From Ectocarpus siliculosus (taxonomy: Eukaryota > Sar > Phaeophyceae > Ectocarpales > Ectocarpaceae): DNA of 64,000 nt. The notes below the pieces were generated by a model. It saw nothing but the letters and a program-made list of their open reading frames with translations, was not told where the DNA came from and searched no databases. The stretch's first letter is position 1. Each line of letters starts with the position of its first letter. The DNA lies in the NCBI GenBank assembly GCA_000310025.1, contig FN649742.1, forward strand, positions 1,080,066-1,144,065, written 5' to 3'. Below, one piece after another: positions 29,901 through 50,700 of this stretch. The position numbers were made by a program, and so were the translations under genes.

Positions 29901-32900
29901 CGGGGTTGCTGCAGATAAAGAGGCGGCGGTGGGGGGGGGCAGTGCTGGTGATGTGCACGGAGTGGAGCAGCGGTTGATGAGACTCACGGAGAAGGCCGTT
30001 ATGGCGCTGACCCAGGTATGGTGTATGGTGCTTTGATTTCTGCATGTTTCGAGTTTCTCTTTTGCGTCTTGGACGTATCTTCTTGCGTTAAATCAAGCGA
30101 AGACTAGCATCATGCTGGGGGTAACGTTTGCATCAGACGATCAGGACGGCGTGCCAACTCGAAGATATTGGGTGCTGCGTTTTAACTCCGAATGAAATTC
30201 GCACCCTCGCAGTTCGCGTCTGATACTGTGCAAATTCCCCTTGCTTTTTCGTTTGCAGAAACATCCACGTTGCCCCTCTCCCCCCCCCCCCGTTTTAACG
30301 CCCTGTCCCTTACTCCTCCCAACTCGAACTCCCTCTATGATATTTCCCGGTGTGATTGGTTTCATGCTCCAGGGCGTGTCGAGAGCGCACGTTGTTCCCC
30401 CCACATCGGGTGCGCTTCTGCAGGAGCTGTACACCAGGGACGGCGCCGGCCTCCTTATCTCGAGGGATATGTGAGTGTTTTCTTGCTCGCGACAGCACGC
30501 TCTCGGAATCTAATGACCACCGAGTGGGGGACGATCGTCATCTCATGCCCTCCAGCCAGTTAGGATCGTGCACAGCAGTCTCGACGTGCGGGGGTCGTGA
30601 TGGCAGCCGCAATCTCGCTCGCTCTGCTTGATGCAAATCATCGTGTGTCGTATCATACGTTTTTCGTCTTGGTCCAGCAGCATTTCGCATCACATCAACG
30701 AACGCCACGACAAGCGTGTTTTTTATTTTACGCCTGCACCCCTTCCTCACTCGAACCGGCCGTTGCCTCCGCGCCTCCGCCGCCGTCCCTCGCCCGCTCT
30801 CTGCGTTCCTGCTTGGCACCCCAAAAAAACGCTCGACTCGGTGTCAATCCGCGGTTCGCGTGGTGGTTCCGACCCTGTTGCGGACGGCCCTCTTTGCTTC
30901 TTGATGCGTCGCGTATCTCGAGCAGCTATGACGGTATCCGGCCCGCAAATCCTATGGACATCCCAGGAATAAGGGAGATCATCGTTCCCTTGGAGAAAAA
31001 AGGGTACGTTGCGCTTCTACCAGCTTCTCCGAGTCCCTTGGCCCCCTGCCGCCGACCCTCCGCCTGTGTTTTTTCTTTGTTCGGGGGGGGGGGTATGGCC
31101 GGGGTTGGATCTCGACTGCCGTTGTGCCTTGCCTGCGTGTTGCGACAGGACATTAGCTGTCCGTAGACTAGGGCACTTGCTGGATGCTGCTGCCATAGAA
31201 AATCGCACGGGGTTACAGGTGACACGAGAGGACTTCCCCACGTAGTGGTGCCTCCTCTCTAGCTCCGACCTCGGTGTGCTGCTCCCACACCGTGTGTGTC
31301 TTATATCTTCCGCCTGCCTTTTGTTTGCAAGTAGAAAATGATACTTCAGCAATGAGACCTTCGTGACGGCCTTAACGTTGGAGTCTGTCGCGGTGTTCTA
31401 ATTGTGCCTCCCGTCTCCCTTTTAACTACTCATGTCACATGTTTTTTTTTGCAACAACAGGATTCTGGTGCCGAGGACGCCAGAGCAGCTAGAGGCCGAC
31501 ATCAACGAATTCTTCGTCATCACCAGGTAAGCGGAAAAAAACAAACATAAGGCGCAGGTGACTATCTACGTTCGCATGCACTTGTTTCTCGCTTTGTCAG
31601 ATTGTTGTATTTCTTTCTTACCGGTGGCGATGTCAGGTACGCTTCGGCCACTACCGCGAGGCGCAATTCTTACCTTGCCCGGCCATGTCTCTCCCTCCAC
31701 CCGGATCCTTCCTCTATTTTTTTCGCTGCTGCTGCCCGCGTTTTTTGTGCCGTTGCGATTTCGTGCGGCGGACGTGTTCGATGCGCGCGCACGAAGGGAT
31801 GAAACTGTCCTTGGAGTGGCGTTTTTCAAGCGGTACGGGCAGGATCACGCCGAGGTTGGCTGTCTCGCCATTCACCGTGACTACCGAAAGGTGAGAGGTA
31901 ACTTGGTCTAGAGAGAGAAACACAGGCAGAGAGAGAGAAAGAGAGAGAGAGAGAGCGATATGAACCATAGCTCGCAGAGTCCATCTGAAGGTGACGGTAA
32001 TATGTTAACGTGGAACTGGTGTGCTGGTGTAGGCAGTACTGTCTTGAACTGGTACAGCAAAACACAAACAAACACCGAGAAAGAATACTGAGGCTCTTCG
32101 TGTGTTTGTGTTTCTTGTCTTGTCTTGAGCCCCTTTCTGTATACCCTTGGCTTTTCCGATTGATGTGTTGTTAGAGTGCTGACGTGTTGATGTTGCCCAC
32201 CAACAATCGAACAAGCGGAACACAAAAAGTGTCACGTGGTGGTACATGATTGTAGCAACATTTTTCCGTAGCAGATGCCTCGAGCAGTGCTTCAAAGGAC
32301 GTTGTTTTCGCAAAAAGAAGCACGTACGATACGAGAAGAGAGCCCAATTCATGTTGCTGTTGTGGCCCCCCGCCCTCCTCTGGTTTTCTTTTCGACTTTA
32401 ATAACCTCTAGAAAGCGATTTTATGTTGTTCACCCGTCCGCGAAGTTCCCAGTTTTTCACGTGTCGACGTTACCTCTTGAATCGCAGCGGGGATGGGGCG
32501 AGGCGATGCTGAGCTACCTGGAGCGCGTGGCCCTAGCCTCCTCCGTGAAGCACCTGTTCGTTCTGTCAACGGTGACGATGCAGTGGTTCGTGGAGCGAGG
32601 CTTTCGCGAATCGCAAGTGTCGGACCTTCCCCCGGAACGCCGAGAGTGAGCCACCCACCAGATGTAGCCTTTGCTACCACGCCCATGGAGGGAAGGGGGG
32701 GTGTACTATTGCGAAGTCACGCTGTATGAAAGTGGTTAGACCGTTGATTTGGTTCGCATCCATGTAATGGAATGGAGCGATTTGTCAGGGGTTGCGGGGG
32801 TCTGGTTTTGCATTGTCTTTCCAGCAGGATGGGTTGCGAGGTGAACGGAAGACGAGGAGATAATCGCCTTGTTTCCCCCCGTTGCTTGGAGGTGAATGAA

Positions 32901-33257
32901 AAAGGCTTGGCTTCGAAGGCGTTCTTGTTCCCCTCTCGGGCCTTGTGACATTTCCCGGACGATTCCCGCTATTCGTTTCATTGTTCCCTTAGAACGATGG
33001 CGGTAGCCACTCACCAAGCCACAATATCTACCCTCCCTCCCCCCTCCCCGTATCTCCTGTTGCGTCCCCCCACCCCCACCCCTTCTCTCACTCGCTTGGA
33101 ACTAAACGGCGCCCCCGACGTGGCTCATCTATCGTTTGTTTGCCGCAGGTCATACAACTGGGAACGGATGAGCAAGATCTACCACAAGACGCTCGGCGGG
33201 GGGGTGCGTGCGGTAGACGCGGAAGAGCTGCTGTGGGATGTGCGCGGCATGATCTAG
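26985..33257 (+). CDS. NAGS: N-acetylglutamate synthase (ArgA type), probably plastid-targeted
   Basis: Eleven exons: 26985-27704, 28363-28479, 28672-28929, 29248-29353, 29732-30015, 30373-30470, 30926-31003, 31461-31526, 31797-31890, 32488-32645, 33149-33257. All are GT-AG, phases close, 695 aa. The enzyme makes N-acetylglutamate from acetyl-CoA and glutamate, the first step of arginine synthesis. An amino-acid-kinase fold (about 195-500) shows FRGCAPYIRAHLGAIM, LVIVTGARPQ, GGNFFSAQPVGVRDGVDY and GEVRKVEADRI. A GNAT domain (about 530-660) shows GCLAIHRDYRK and WFVERGF. An Ala/Gly-rich charged insert (about 420-475) lies late in the kinase-like domain. Starting from Met28 (27066) there is a signal-peptide-like helix followed by ARSF, like heterokont plastid presequences. 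Either ATG could be the start. Feedback inhibition by arginine is known for the family. Confidence 0.95.
31912..31957. repeat. GA microsatellite in NAGS intron 9
   Basis: A run of GA repeats with a few interruptions begins about 20 bases after the donor site of exon 9. Confidence 0.85.
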
Positions 33258-35515
33258 CCTGACCCTCCTGACCAGTGCGCGACAGATTATGTCCCCGGCA
33301 TTTTTTTTTCGTCCTGGCTGGTGAGAGACTTGTTCGCGGCGGAATCAAGCGCTACATATTCTGTGACCTCGTCAGGCAACGCTGGAAAAAGAGTGCATCG
33401 TCGTTGCCGTACATTTTGATGGCACGTTTCGTTCAAGTGGTACCTGCCACAAGAGTGTCGACTTTCGACCACAAGGCGAAGGAGAACGTAACGAGAAAAG
33501 GGACCAAATGCAGTGAAAGGCACATCTCTGTTTTGTGTTGTTGTTGCATCGAAGGCGCGATGAGCCAGCGCGAGATGGGCAGGCTTTTCTCTTGTTCGTC
33601 CCGTTGTTGGTCTTGGCAGTGTCTTTTCAAGTCTTGGGCCGATCGTTTCAGGAAGCTTAGCTGTGGTGCCAGATGCGGTCGCCTTCTGGATGCTGCTTGT
33701 CTCCACGTTTGAGGGAGAGATTTAGAAAACCCGATGCAGCGGCCACGGTTGGTTGAGTCCTGGTCGGTTGTTAGCAAGCTTGGTACAATAGGGATAGGTT
33801 TGATGGTGTTAATATTAGTCGCCGGCGCCTCTAGTGTGAGAAACAAACTATTTTTCGAAGCAAATAAGCACATGTTGTCCTAGTTGATCCTGGGTGCTTT
33901 TCAGAACGGAAAGGGATTATCACATGTTTGATTTTGTTGTTAGTGGTTGTTGCGGAAAAAAACTGTTGTGCGGGATTTGAAGCCTACAACCGATGATGGC
34001 GAACGTGAAAGTACGTGGTGGCCGCCTCTCACGCGAAAAAAGAAAAAGCTTCCTGTGGAAGCTTGGAAACACGTGCGTCTCCGTTCTTATCGCCCATGGC
34101 AGAGGTGTGGATTCTGATGTGTAATTTTTTGTTACAATATATTGTTCGTTTCGCAAGAAAACTAGGCGTTGAAAAGCGGTTTTCGTGGGAGTACAACCGG
34201 TGCTGGTGAGCGTAAAGGTGGGACAGTAGGTCGTTCACCCTTCTCAGGAGGTACCGGGAGACGTTTGCACGTGGGAGTAGGGGGTGATGAAGCCAAGAGT
34301 TTCGCGCGGCCGTGATTGTTGTATCGTTGTCGCGAGCACTGGGGGCGCAAACTCTGCGGCACTAAACATGTGTTCGCGTGGGTGTGCTGCTTTCGTAAAA
34401 CCGGTGTAGCTGCTATGTGGGCTGCTAGTTCATTAACCGGCGGTCGCCGAAGCTGAATGATGTATGCATACCCCTAGCGTTGTTTCAGTCGGTTTGAGAC
34501 AGTAAATTGGTTCCGAAATTGTTATTGTTGGTTGTTGTCTTTGTTCACATTGAAAACCGTTCCGATCTCTACACTCTACATAGTACCTTCCAACAGCCGG
34601 ACCGATCCAACTCGCGCAGAAGCCTTCCGTGGTCATAGATTGGCATCGGAAAGGGTTGATTTTGAAGACTAGGATAGAACAGGATGGGCTCAAGAATTTT
34701 GGTTCTCCAACCGACCCGGCCGAAAGACGAGTACAAGCCCAATGAACATGGGGGAAGGCGGGGGGCGGGGCTTGTGCGTCCTCCTGTGCCCTTGCAAACT
34801 TGCGTGTCCAGGATAGTTGCCAAAGTTTCCCTGTCTACCACACACCAGGACGAGCACATTCCGTAACGGGTGATCGTCAAGACGGAGAAAAACGCTAAGG
34901 TACCTGCCAAGTCGGTGGCAACATCATCCTGCGCCACACAATGCTCCGCGATGTTCACAAGTTGGTTCCGTTCGCCCCGAGACCAGAAGCGACGCAAAAA
35001 ACGCTGCAATAAATCGAATTTCGTGTCAACCACGTCGTCATCATGTTTCGTAGTACACTGCCATGTGCAGTCAGCGGTGGCAGCGTCCCTGACTGCTGAA
35101 ACCACTTCGCGAACTATACCAGCCTCTCACGATTCCCGGCCTTGGTATCACATCAAAATTACCAAACTGTAGCTTCTTACCTCCCACGGTAATCCCCGTG
35201 GTTGACAGGGACACAGCAAGCAGGGAAACCATCACAATCCCCACGACAACGGGACGAGAGAAATGAGCACCACGAGCCCGAGAAAACAAGAGACCAAAGT
35301 TCGGCGTCAAGACGAATGATGGGGCAAATTAAATAACGACAGCAGTAGTTCAATCCTCACGCACCGACACGCGCTTCTCTAGGGTGGCAAAAAAAAAAAA
35401 AGGTCCATTACGTAAGCCATCCCTAACGCGAACGCCAACACTCAACAACGGAAAACGATGCTCCTCCCTCCCTAAATGAAGTTCTACCCCCAGGGGTAGG
35501 TTTAGCTATCAAGAG
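33258..35515. other. Convergent intergenic region, NAGS to prefoldin
   Basis: Two 3' ends face each other. The left kilobase is T-rich, fitting a long NAGS 3' untranslated region. A diverged copy of the (CAA)n-tailed repeat lies at 34520-34636. No gene is supported. Confidence 0.5.
34520..34636 (-). repeat. Dispersed repeat, copy 2 (diverged)
   Basis: Reads on the plus strand as a degenerate TTG tract, then CACATTGAAAACCGTTCCG, then CCGTGGTCA. It is the reverse orientation of copy 1 and the same orientation as copy 3, with more substitutions than either. Confidence 0.7.
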
Positions 35516-37354
35516 TCATGCTTGCAATGCTTGTGGTGTCGGGATCCCCTGTGCCTGTGACATCGCCTGAGCTTCCTGTTGAGACCGTATTTTGTACTTG
35601 ATCTGAGGGTGAGGGCGCGGAGGGATTTAGAGAAAGGGGGGGCAAGGGTTATGGGGGAAGGACGCAAAGGTTGACCACGCGTTGGCAGGAGACACGGAAA
35701 CGCCTCAACTGTACGCGTGGAGCACTACACGCGGATGTGAGGAAGACCGACCGATTCATAACTTCCCGTCATGCGGCCGGCTTCCTCTTCTGGGAACGGC
35801 AATCATCAAGACGTTCGCTAGATTAACGGGTAGATGGCGCGTAAATAAGCTAGGCAGTGGCTACTAAGGGTTTGTCTTGGTCGCGTTCAGCATAGGGGGG
35901 AAGCAACCGAGGACAGCTCCAAGCCACGGTTAATACTGCCAATCGTGACGCAGCAGCTACAGGCCGCCAGCGTTCACTTGGGCTACCATACCCTTACTCG
36001 TTGCTCTCAGAGCCACAAAGAAGTTTACCACAGTACGGAAGCACAGCACACGTGGTTCGGTTGGTCTCTCCGGCGTCATCATCTCGTGAGTTGGGCGTTC
36101 CTTCAACTACAACATCCACCAGTCCGCCACCAAACGACCTCTGGGTGCGCACACGCGCACCTTCCACTCTGCCGCTTCCTTCTCCTTGTTGGCCCGGGTC
36201 GTGGCCAGCTGCTGCAGGAGTTGCTTGATGCCCTCCTGGTTTGCCTTCACCGTGGGCAGCACCTCCCCCACCGTGCGCTCCACCAGCACCCCTCCCACCA
36301 GGCGGTAGGCTCTCCGCGTCCCCTCCAAGGGTTCCAGGGTGTCCACCACCATCCTTCATTCAGACGAACAGCCGGCGGGGCGGTAGAACTGACTTTGTTA
36401 ACCCTGTCTAATTCTTACTTGAAAAAACAGGAATCAAGTTCATCGCTTACCCGTAGATTACAGTTTTTACGATAAACTCGCGAAAGTACTCAAGGTGCTA
36501 CTTAATGTAGCTGTGATCCACGCCCTTTGTCTCAGCGCGGACAGAGCTGTTCGTCCACGCCAACCTTTGCGCGCCCTTTGGCCCGGGCAACGATGGGTCT
36601 CAATTTACCGCCCATACCATGGTTATAGAGTCGATTCGAACCCAACAAGTGTACCACAGCAGTGAATACAACATAGCATGGGTTCCGAGAGCATACTACA
36701 TCGGGTGTCGAGTGTCGAGAGGGGTGATCGCGCCTGTCCGTCGGAGGGTGGAAAGGGCCATTTTCAAAAAGTGCCGGGGATTTATTACAGATTCAAATCG
36801 AAATAGGATGCAGCGAACGCATTGCACGCAAGCAACGAACATTCATAGCGGGTCGGTTTGTAGTTGGTGAAAGGTACGGAGCAAAACCACACGAGTGGGA
36901 TTGTTCAAGGCTTTTGAGCAACCGAATCACAGGCCCACTGGATTGAGTCGTGCCCACTTGGCAATGGCAACCTGTAATTAACTCTGAGATACAATGTAGT
37001 GCTGTTGCTGCTGAGCGCTTGCTGCACAGACAATGCTTGTGATACGATTGCCGCGTTCACTGCAAGCGCATCAAGAGCAGAAGGCTTCACGTGAGCGCCT
37101 AGAGCTGCACGGTTGTTGGCGCGCGGCTGTGTCTCATACACGTGCTGTAGGCAGCACGACGGAACGGTGACTGGTGATGATCTCGAGACGACTTACTGGT
37201 GTTCGGAGACCTCCTGCTCCAGTTCGGAGATCTTGCGCCGCATCTGATTTACGTCGCCAAGCATCCCACGATATGTCCCGATTATCTGCTGTTCGTTCAA
37301 CTCTTGTCCCCCAACCCCCCCTTCCGCCCCTCCTGGTGCTTTGCTCTCTTCCAT
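35516..37354 (-). CDS. PFDN2: Prefoldin subunit 2
   Basis: Three exons on the minus strand: 37354-37197, 36353-36161, 35596-35516. GT-AG, phases 2 and 0, 143 aa, the normal size for a beta-type prefoldin. Prefoldin is a hexamer that hands unfolded actin and tubulin to the cytosolic chaperonin CCT. The first helix (QMRRKISELEQEVSEHQ) leads into MVVDTLEPLEGTRRAYRLV and then GGVLVERTVGEVLP, the family's signature hairpin. A second coiled coil (IKQLLQQLATTRANKEKEA) and a short Gln-rich tail follow. The ATG at 37354 gives a family-length protein; another in-frame ATG lies 15 codons upstream. The gene is divergent to the aspartic protease, with 360 bases between start codons. Confidence 0.93.
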
Positions 37355-46357
<9,003 letters not shown>

Positions 46358-47744
46358 GAGGACGGGCGAAGCGGCCGGGGGTGATCCGCTTGTGCTTGCG
46401 GCGATACAAAGAGCAGGCCGATTTTTGGCATCAGAGAACGGGAGATGGGGGTTGTGGGTATTGCTGTCAAGACGTCACCGGCTTCTGGGGACCTTGATCG
46501 GTTCTCGTTACCCAAACTGGTAGAGGTGGTTTTTTGGTTGATTTGTTACAATCGCCCTGAGGGTTGAGTCGTTGTTTGTTGTATTATCCTATCAAGTGTG
46601 CATACTGCTGCAGCGATGCTTGTGCTGAAATCGCATCGTTGCTGTTCTTGGTGGTCCACTAGTTATTTGTGTTTTCATCTCGATAGGAAGGAAAGTAAAT
46701 GTCCCGTTTCATTCGTGCGTCGTATTTTTGTTTTTTGTCTGCTGTCCCAACCAACTCATGTCGTCCATGATTACTCTAGTTTCGTCGGTCTGTTTCTGCT
46801 GCCCTGTTGCAATGAAAGTGTCAACCAACAGTCCCATTCCGTCGATCGAGACGAGGACAACTACAAGATTAAGATTTGTTGAATGCTTTTTTCGGGATAG
46901 CGCTGACTGAAACCCCAATTCCAAGTGGGGATAATCACAAAACTGAGTTTGGTCGCTGTGAGTTGACTTCAGGAGTTTGCCACCGCCAATTGAGGCCAGC
47001 GGTCTCTCCCTCGTCCCCCATCTCCGAGAACGCGAAGGGGCGTCAAGCATGGCACGTGAAACACATGCTGCACGAAACGCCACCCAAAACGGATGATGAC
47101 AAATCAAAGCCCGTGTCGCCGGTCGTGTCTGGCGGCGTTCCTTGTATTTTGCGTCAGCAAAAAAAGACAGTGCCGGTCTGTAAGTGATTGTTCTGCAAGT
47201 GATTAACGGGAGGAACAGGGATAAAACCGTCCAAGAGCAGCCAGCGCAGTGCGCCGCTGTCGTTGCAGCAGCCAGCATCAACCACGCCTACTTTGGTTAC
47301 ACTGAGAGCAATACCCAGTTCCGACAATGCAGATAGTTTGCTCGGGCTTCGATCCGTCCAACAAATGGATTGGCTGGTCGACACAGAGCGCTCGGCACCG
47401 TGACACCGGGCACTAGGAACCCCGGCTGAAAATAAAACGTCCCACCCGCCGGTAAACAACTAGCAATGCCTACCTGCTGATGCGTTCCTTGTGGGTACCT
47501 GCGTTCCATGTAACTCATGGAATCATTGGATGACACTCAACGCAGCCTCCCCTTACTTGTACAGGTTCCGACGCAAAAAAAACATGAGATTCATTCGCGA
47601 AACCTTACACCAAAACACTGCTACAAGATCGAACAACCAAGCAGCAACCCTCCCAGACGACTCGCTGGACAACAAAACGGGAGGCGAAGCAAGAAGGGAA
47701 ACGACGACACCATGTGGCACCCCCGTGTCAAGGCCGCGAGACTC
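46358..47744. other. Convergent intergenic region, protease to glycyl-tRNA synthetase
   Basis: About 1.4 kb between two stop codons, T-rich on the left and A-rich on the right as expected of two 3' untranslated regions. No gene or repeat family is recognised. Confidence 0.5.
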
Positions 47745-50700
47745 TCAAGGCTTGACTTGGATGGGGGTCGTCGGTCTGGAGAACATGCCGCAGGGAGTGC
47801 TTTCTGTCGTCAGGGCGTTCCCTCCGGCCGCCGTCTTTGCCGACGCAGCGGCGGCGGCGGCGCTGGTGCTGTCATCGGCTTCTTCTCGCACGACGGGGTA
47901 CTTGGACGTGCACTCCTGTCACACACAGCGTTGAGGACGGGGCCATTGTGGGTATATCAACAGAGGCTAGAGGCAAAGAGTCGGGAGCGGTTGTAAGGAA
48001 AAACGACGGATACGAAACAAAAATTGAAACAAAGAGTATGCCAACACAGAACGAAGGGGCGGTAGGACCGACTATCCCCCCCTCAGATGTCGATTGCTGT
48101 TGGCGGTCGAACAGCTCACACGCAAACGGCGTGCAACAAGCACACCTACACTGCGACCAACCAACGGCGACACACGTACGTGCGAGAGCACACAGTGACA
48201 TGCGGCCCCCAAAATACCAACCGCCACACCTTCCACGCGACCTCCTCCGTCACGAGCCGTGCCATGAGCGGAGCCACGTCCGGCATAGGCATTCGGATCT
48301 GCGTCATGCTGTCCCTCTCCCTCAGCGTCACCGTCTCGTCCTCCACCGTCTGGAAATCCACGGTCACCCCGAAGGGCGCGCCGAGCTCGTCCATGCGCGC
48401 GTACCGTCGTCCGAGAGCAGCCCCGCTCGCGTCCATTTTCGCGCTGGCGGTATCAAGACGGAGTGCATTGTTGTCCGAGAAAGTAAGAGGGCGGTCGGCA
48501 GGCAAGATACGTCGTGTCGGGGGGTCGATGGAAGTAGCTCTTTGGGCACTTTCTGCGTCTAAAGCAGTGTACGTAGGGCTGCCTCGACGTGATCGTGAAG
48601 ACAAATCAAGGCAAAACTCTGCGTTTATTGTTGGCCGTGCACTGCGTAGTAGGGGCACGGTGTGGGCTGGCGGAAGGAGGTAGGTTGAACCTCAACACGC
48701 CTCTGACGGAGTGCGCATAAATAAATGTAGAGATGTGTACCTCCACAATTTCGTGACATTCTGCGATATCCATGTCATTGTTGTGCTGTACCTGAGGTGC
48801 ATCTTTCCTAAGGCATCCATGACGCGACCGCACAGTGGGAAGAACGCGGCCTGAGAGCTCAGGGGGAAAACCGCGCACTTGATGGGGGCGACCAGGGGAC
48901 GGAACGCCATGACCCCCCTCTTCATGTCCTTGTCGTCTGCGCCCTCCTCCGCCTCCCTCACGTAGAAGCTGTGCTCCAGCAGGGAGTGCAGGATACGCCC
49001 GATGCCTTTGAAGGGGTTCCAAAACGAACAAATAGTTCCGGTGACATGTGCGGGGTGTTACTGTTAGTAAATAGCATCGACCGCGTTAACCGGCTGACCG
49101 ATGAAAAGATGTCAGTCTCCGGCTGACCGATGATAAGATGTCAGTCTCCGTGGGGCTGAAAACATGAATGGTTCTCAAGGCCATGGTGTGGTATGTGTGT
49201 GCGAGAGGGAGAAAGAGAGAGAGAGAGAGAGAGAGAGAAATGACAGGCCTCTTACGAAAGCAAAGAAAGTTCTGCGCCGTTGTCCTTGTTCCGGAAGGCG
49301 TGCGACACGCGTGTGAGTACAAACACCCCAAGGCCCTCGATTTCGCAAGAGGTACCCAGGCCGCGATGAACCTCGTCCGTACAAACAACGCCTCCGCTGT
49401 CGCATGGGCACGACAAAAGCAAGCAGCTATAAAAACCACCAACGTACGTAAACGTATTAAGCACAACATCCAAAACCTAGCTCTCGCGGGGGGCAACAAA
49501 TCATTGCCGTGGGACACACTAAAACACCAGGTAGGAGCTCGATTTTTCTCACCGAAAGAGGGCTCGATTACGCTGGGCGTGAACTTGATCTCGGAAATCT
49601 TCTTGGAGCCCTTCGTCCACGAGCACATGCCCTTGGTGATCTCGAAGACCGCCCCCTCCCCCAAGGACGCCTTCCCTTCCTCCTCCAGCTTCGCCTGGAA
49701 CGCCAGCAGGTCTTCCTCCTTCTCCGAGAGTGCCTCCAGCGCGGCGATCACCTGGAGGAGCACGGAGTCACCCAAGAAATCACGTATTAATAGTGTACGG
49801 TTCTTACACGTTCGCGAAGAAAAAAAATATCGTCAGGTGCGGCTGACGATTGCGATGGGTGCGGCTGACGATTGCGATGGCAGCACAGAACAACAGAGGA
49901 AGGAGCAGCATTCGGCGTCACCCTCTACGAAAGGAAAGCAGAAGTCGATGCGCCAGCCACGACTCCCCCATGTAGACCACGCAGAGCCGTCATCCGTCAA
50001 GTTGACTGTTCTTCGTGTGAGATGGCTGCCGCAACTGTTACCCGCTCCTCTTCGGATCTCGCACGTCTCGACTCTGACATCATAGACATCAATCCCTCAC
50101 TTCAATATTCAACACGCCGCGAGGGAACGAAGGTTCCGGCCATTTGATTGGCCTCACACACAAGCAGGTACGGAGATCACGTAGATTGGTCTCAAAAATG
50201 ACAGCGCCTTGCACACCTTCTTCTGCTCTGCCTTGAAGGTCTTCCCGAGCGCCTTTCTGTCGATCTGCAGCTTGTATTCCGTCACAACCTTGGGCTCCGG
50301 GAGCTTGCAAGACGCCAGCATTGCCACGCCGGTCTTCTTGGAGTGCATCTCGAGGTCGTAGCACGACCTATCGTACATGGGAAAATCGGCATTTTTACTT
50401 GATGTAGATGAAAAAACTCTGTACAAAAGTACATACTTCGGTGTGTCCTCAATCTGTTGTACCTCTCAGGGCGGCCAATATAGATTAGTACCAGACAGGG
50501 TCCTGATTGTTAACGAACAGCAAAAAATTTTACGTGGTATGTAGCACGACCATGCATTGAGTTTCGAGAGGTGGTTGTTTCCGCTCCAGAAAATCATCAC
50601 ATGATGGATTGATGGTTGCAACTAGTATCACGTATAATGGTTGCCACCACTACGTATTGATCGTGTAATTGCTGGCATGTCATGTCCACAAGTGCTCACA

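Noticed and set aside
36600-36660. A tRNA B-box-like GGGTTCGAATCG on the minus strand
   Set aside because: No A box at the right distance and no cloverleaf pairing.
49168-50085. A 305-codon plus-strand open frame
   Set aside because: It is the antisense shadow of GlyRS exon 13 and its introns, including the GA repeat.
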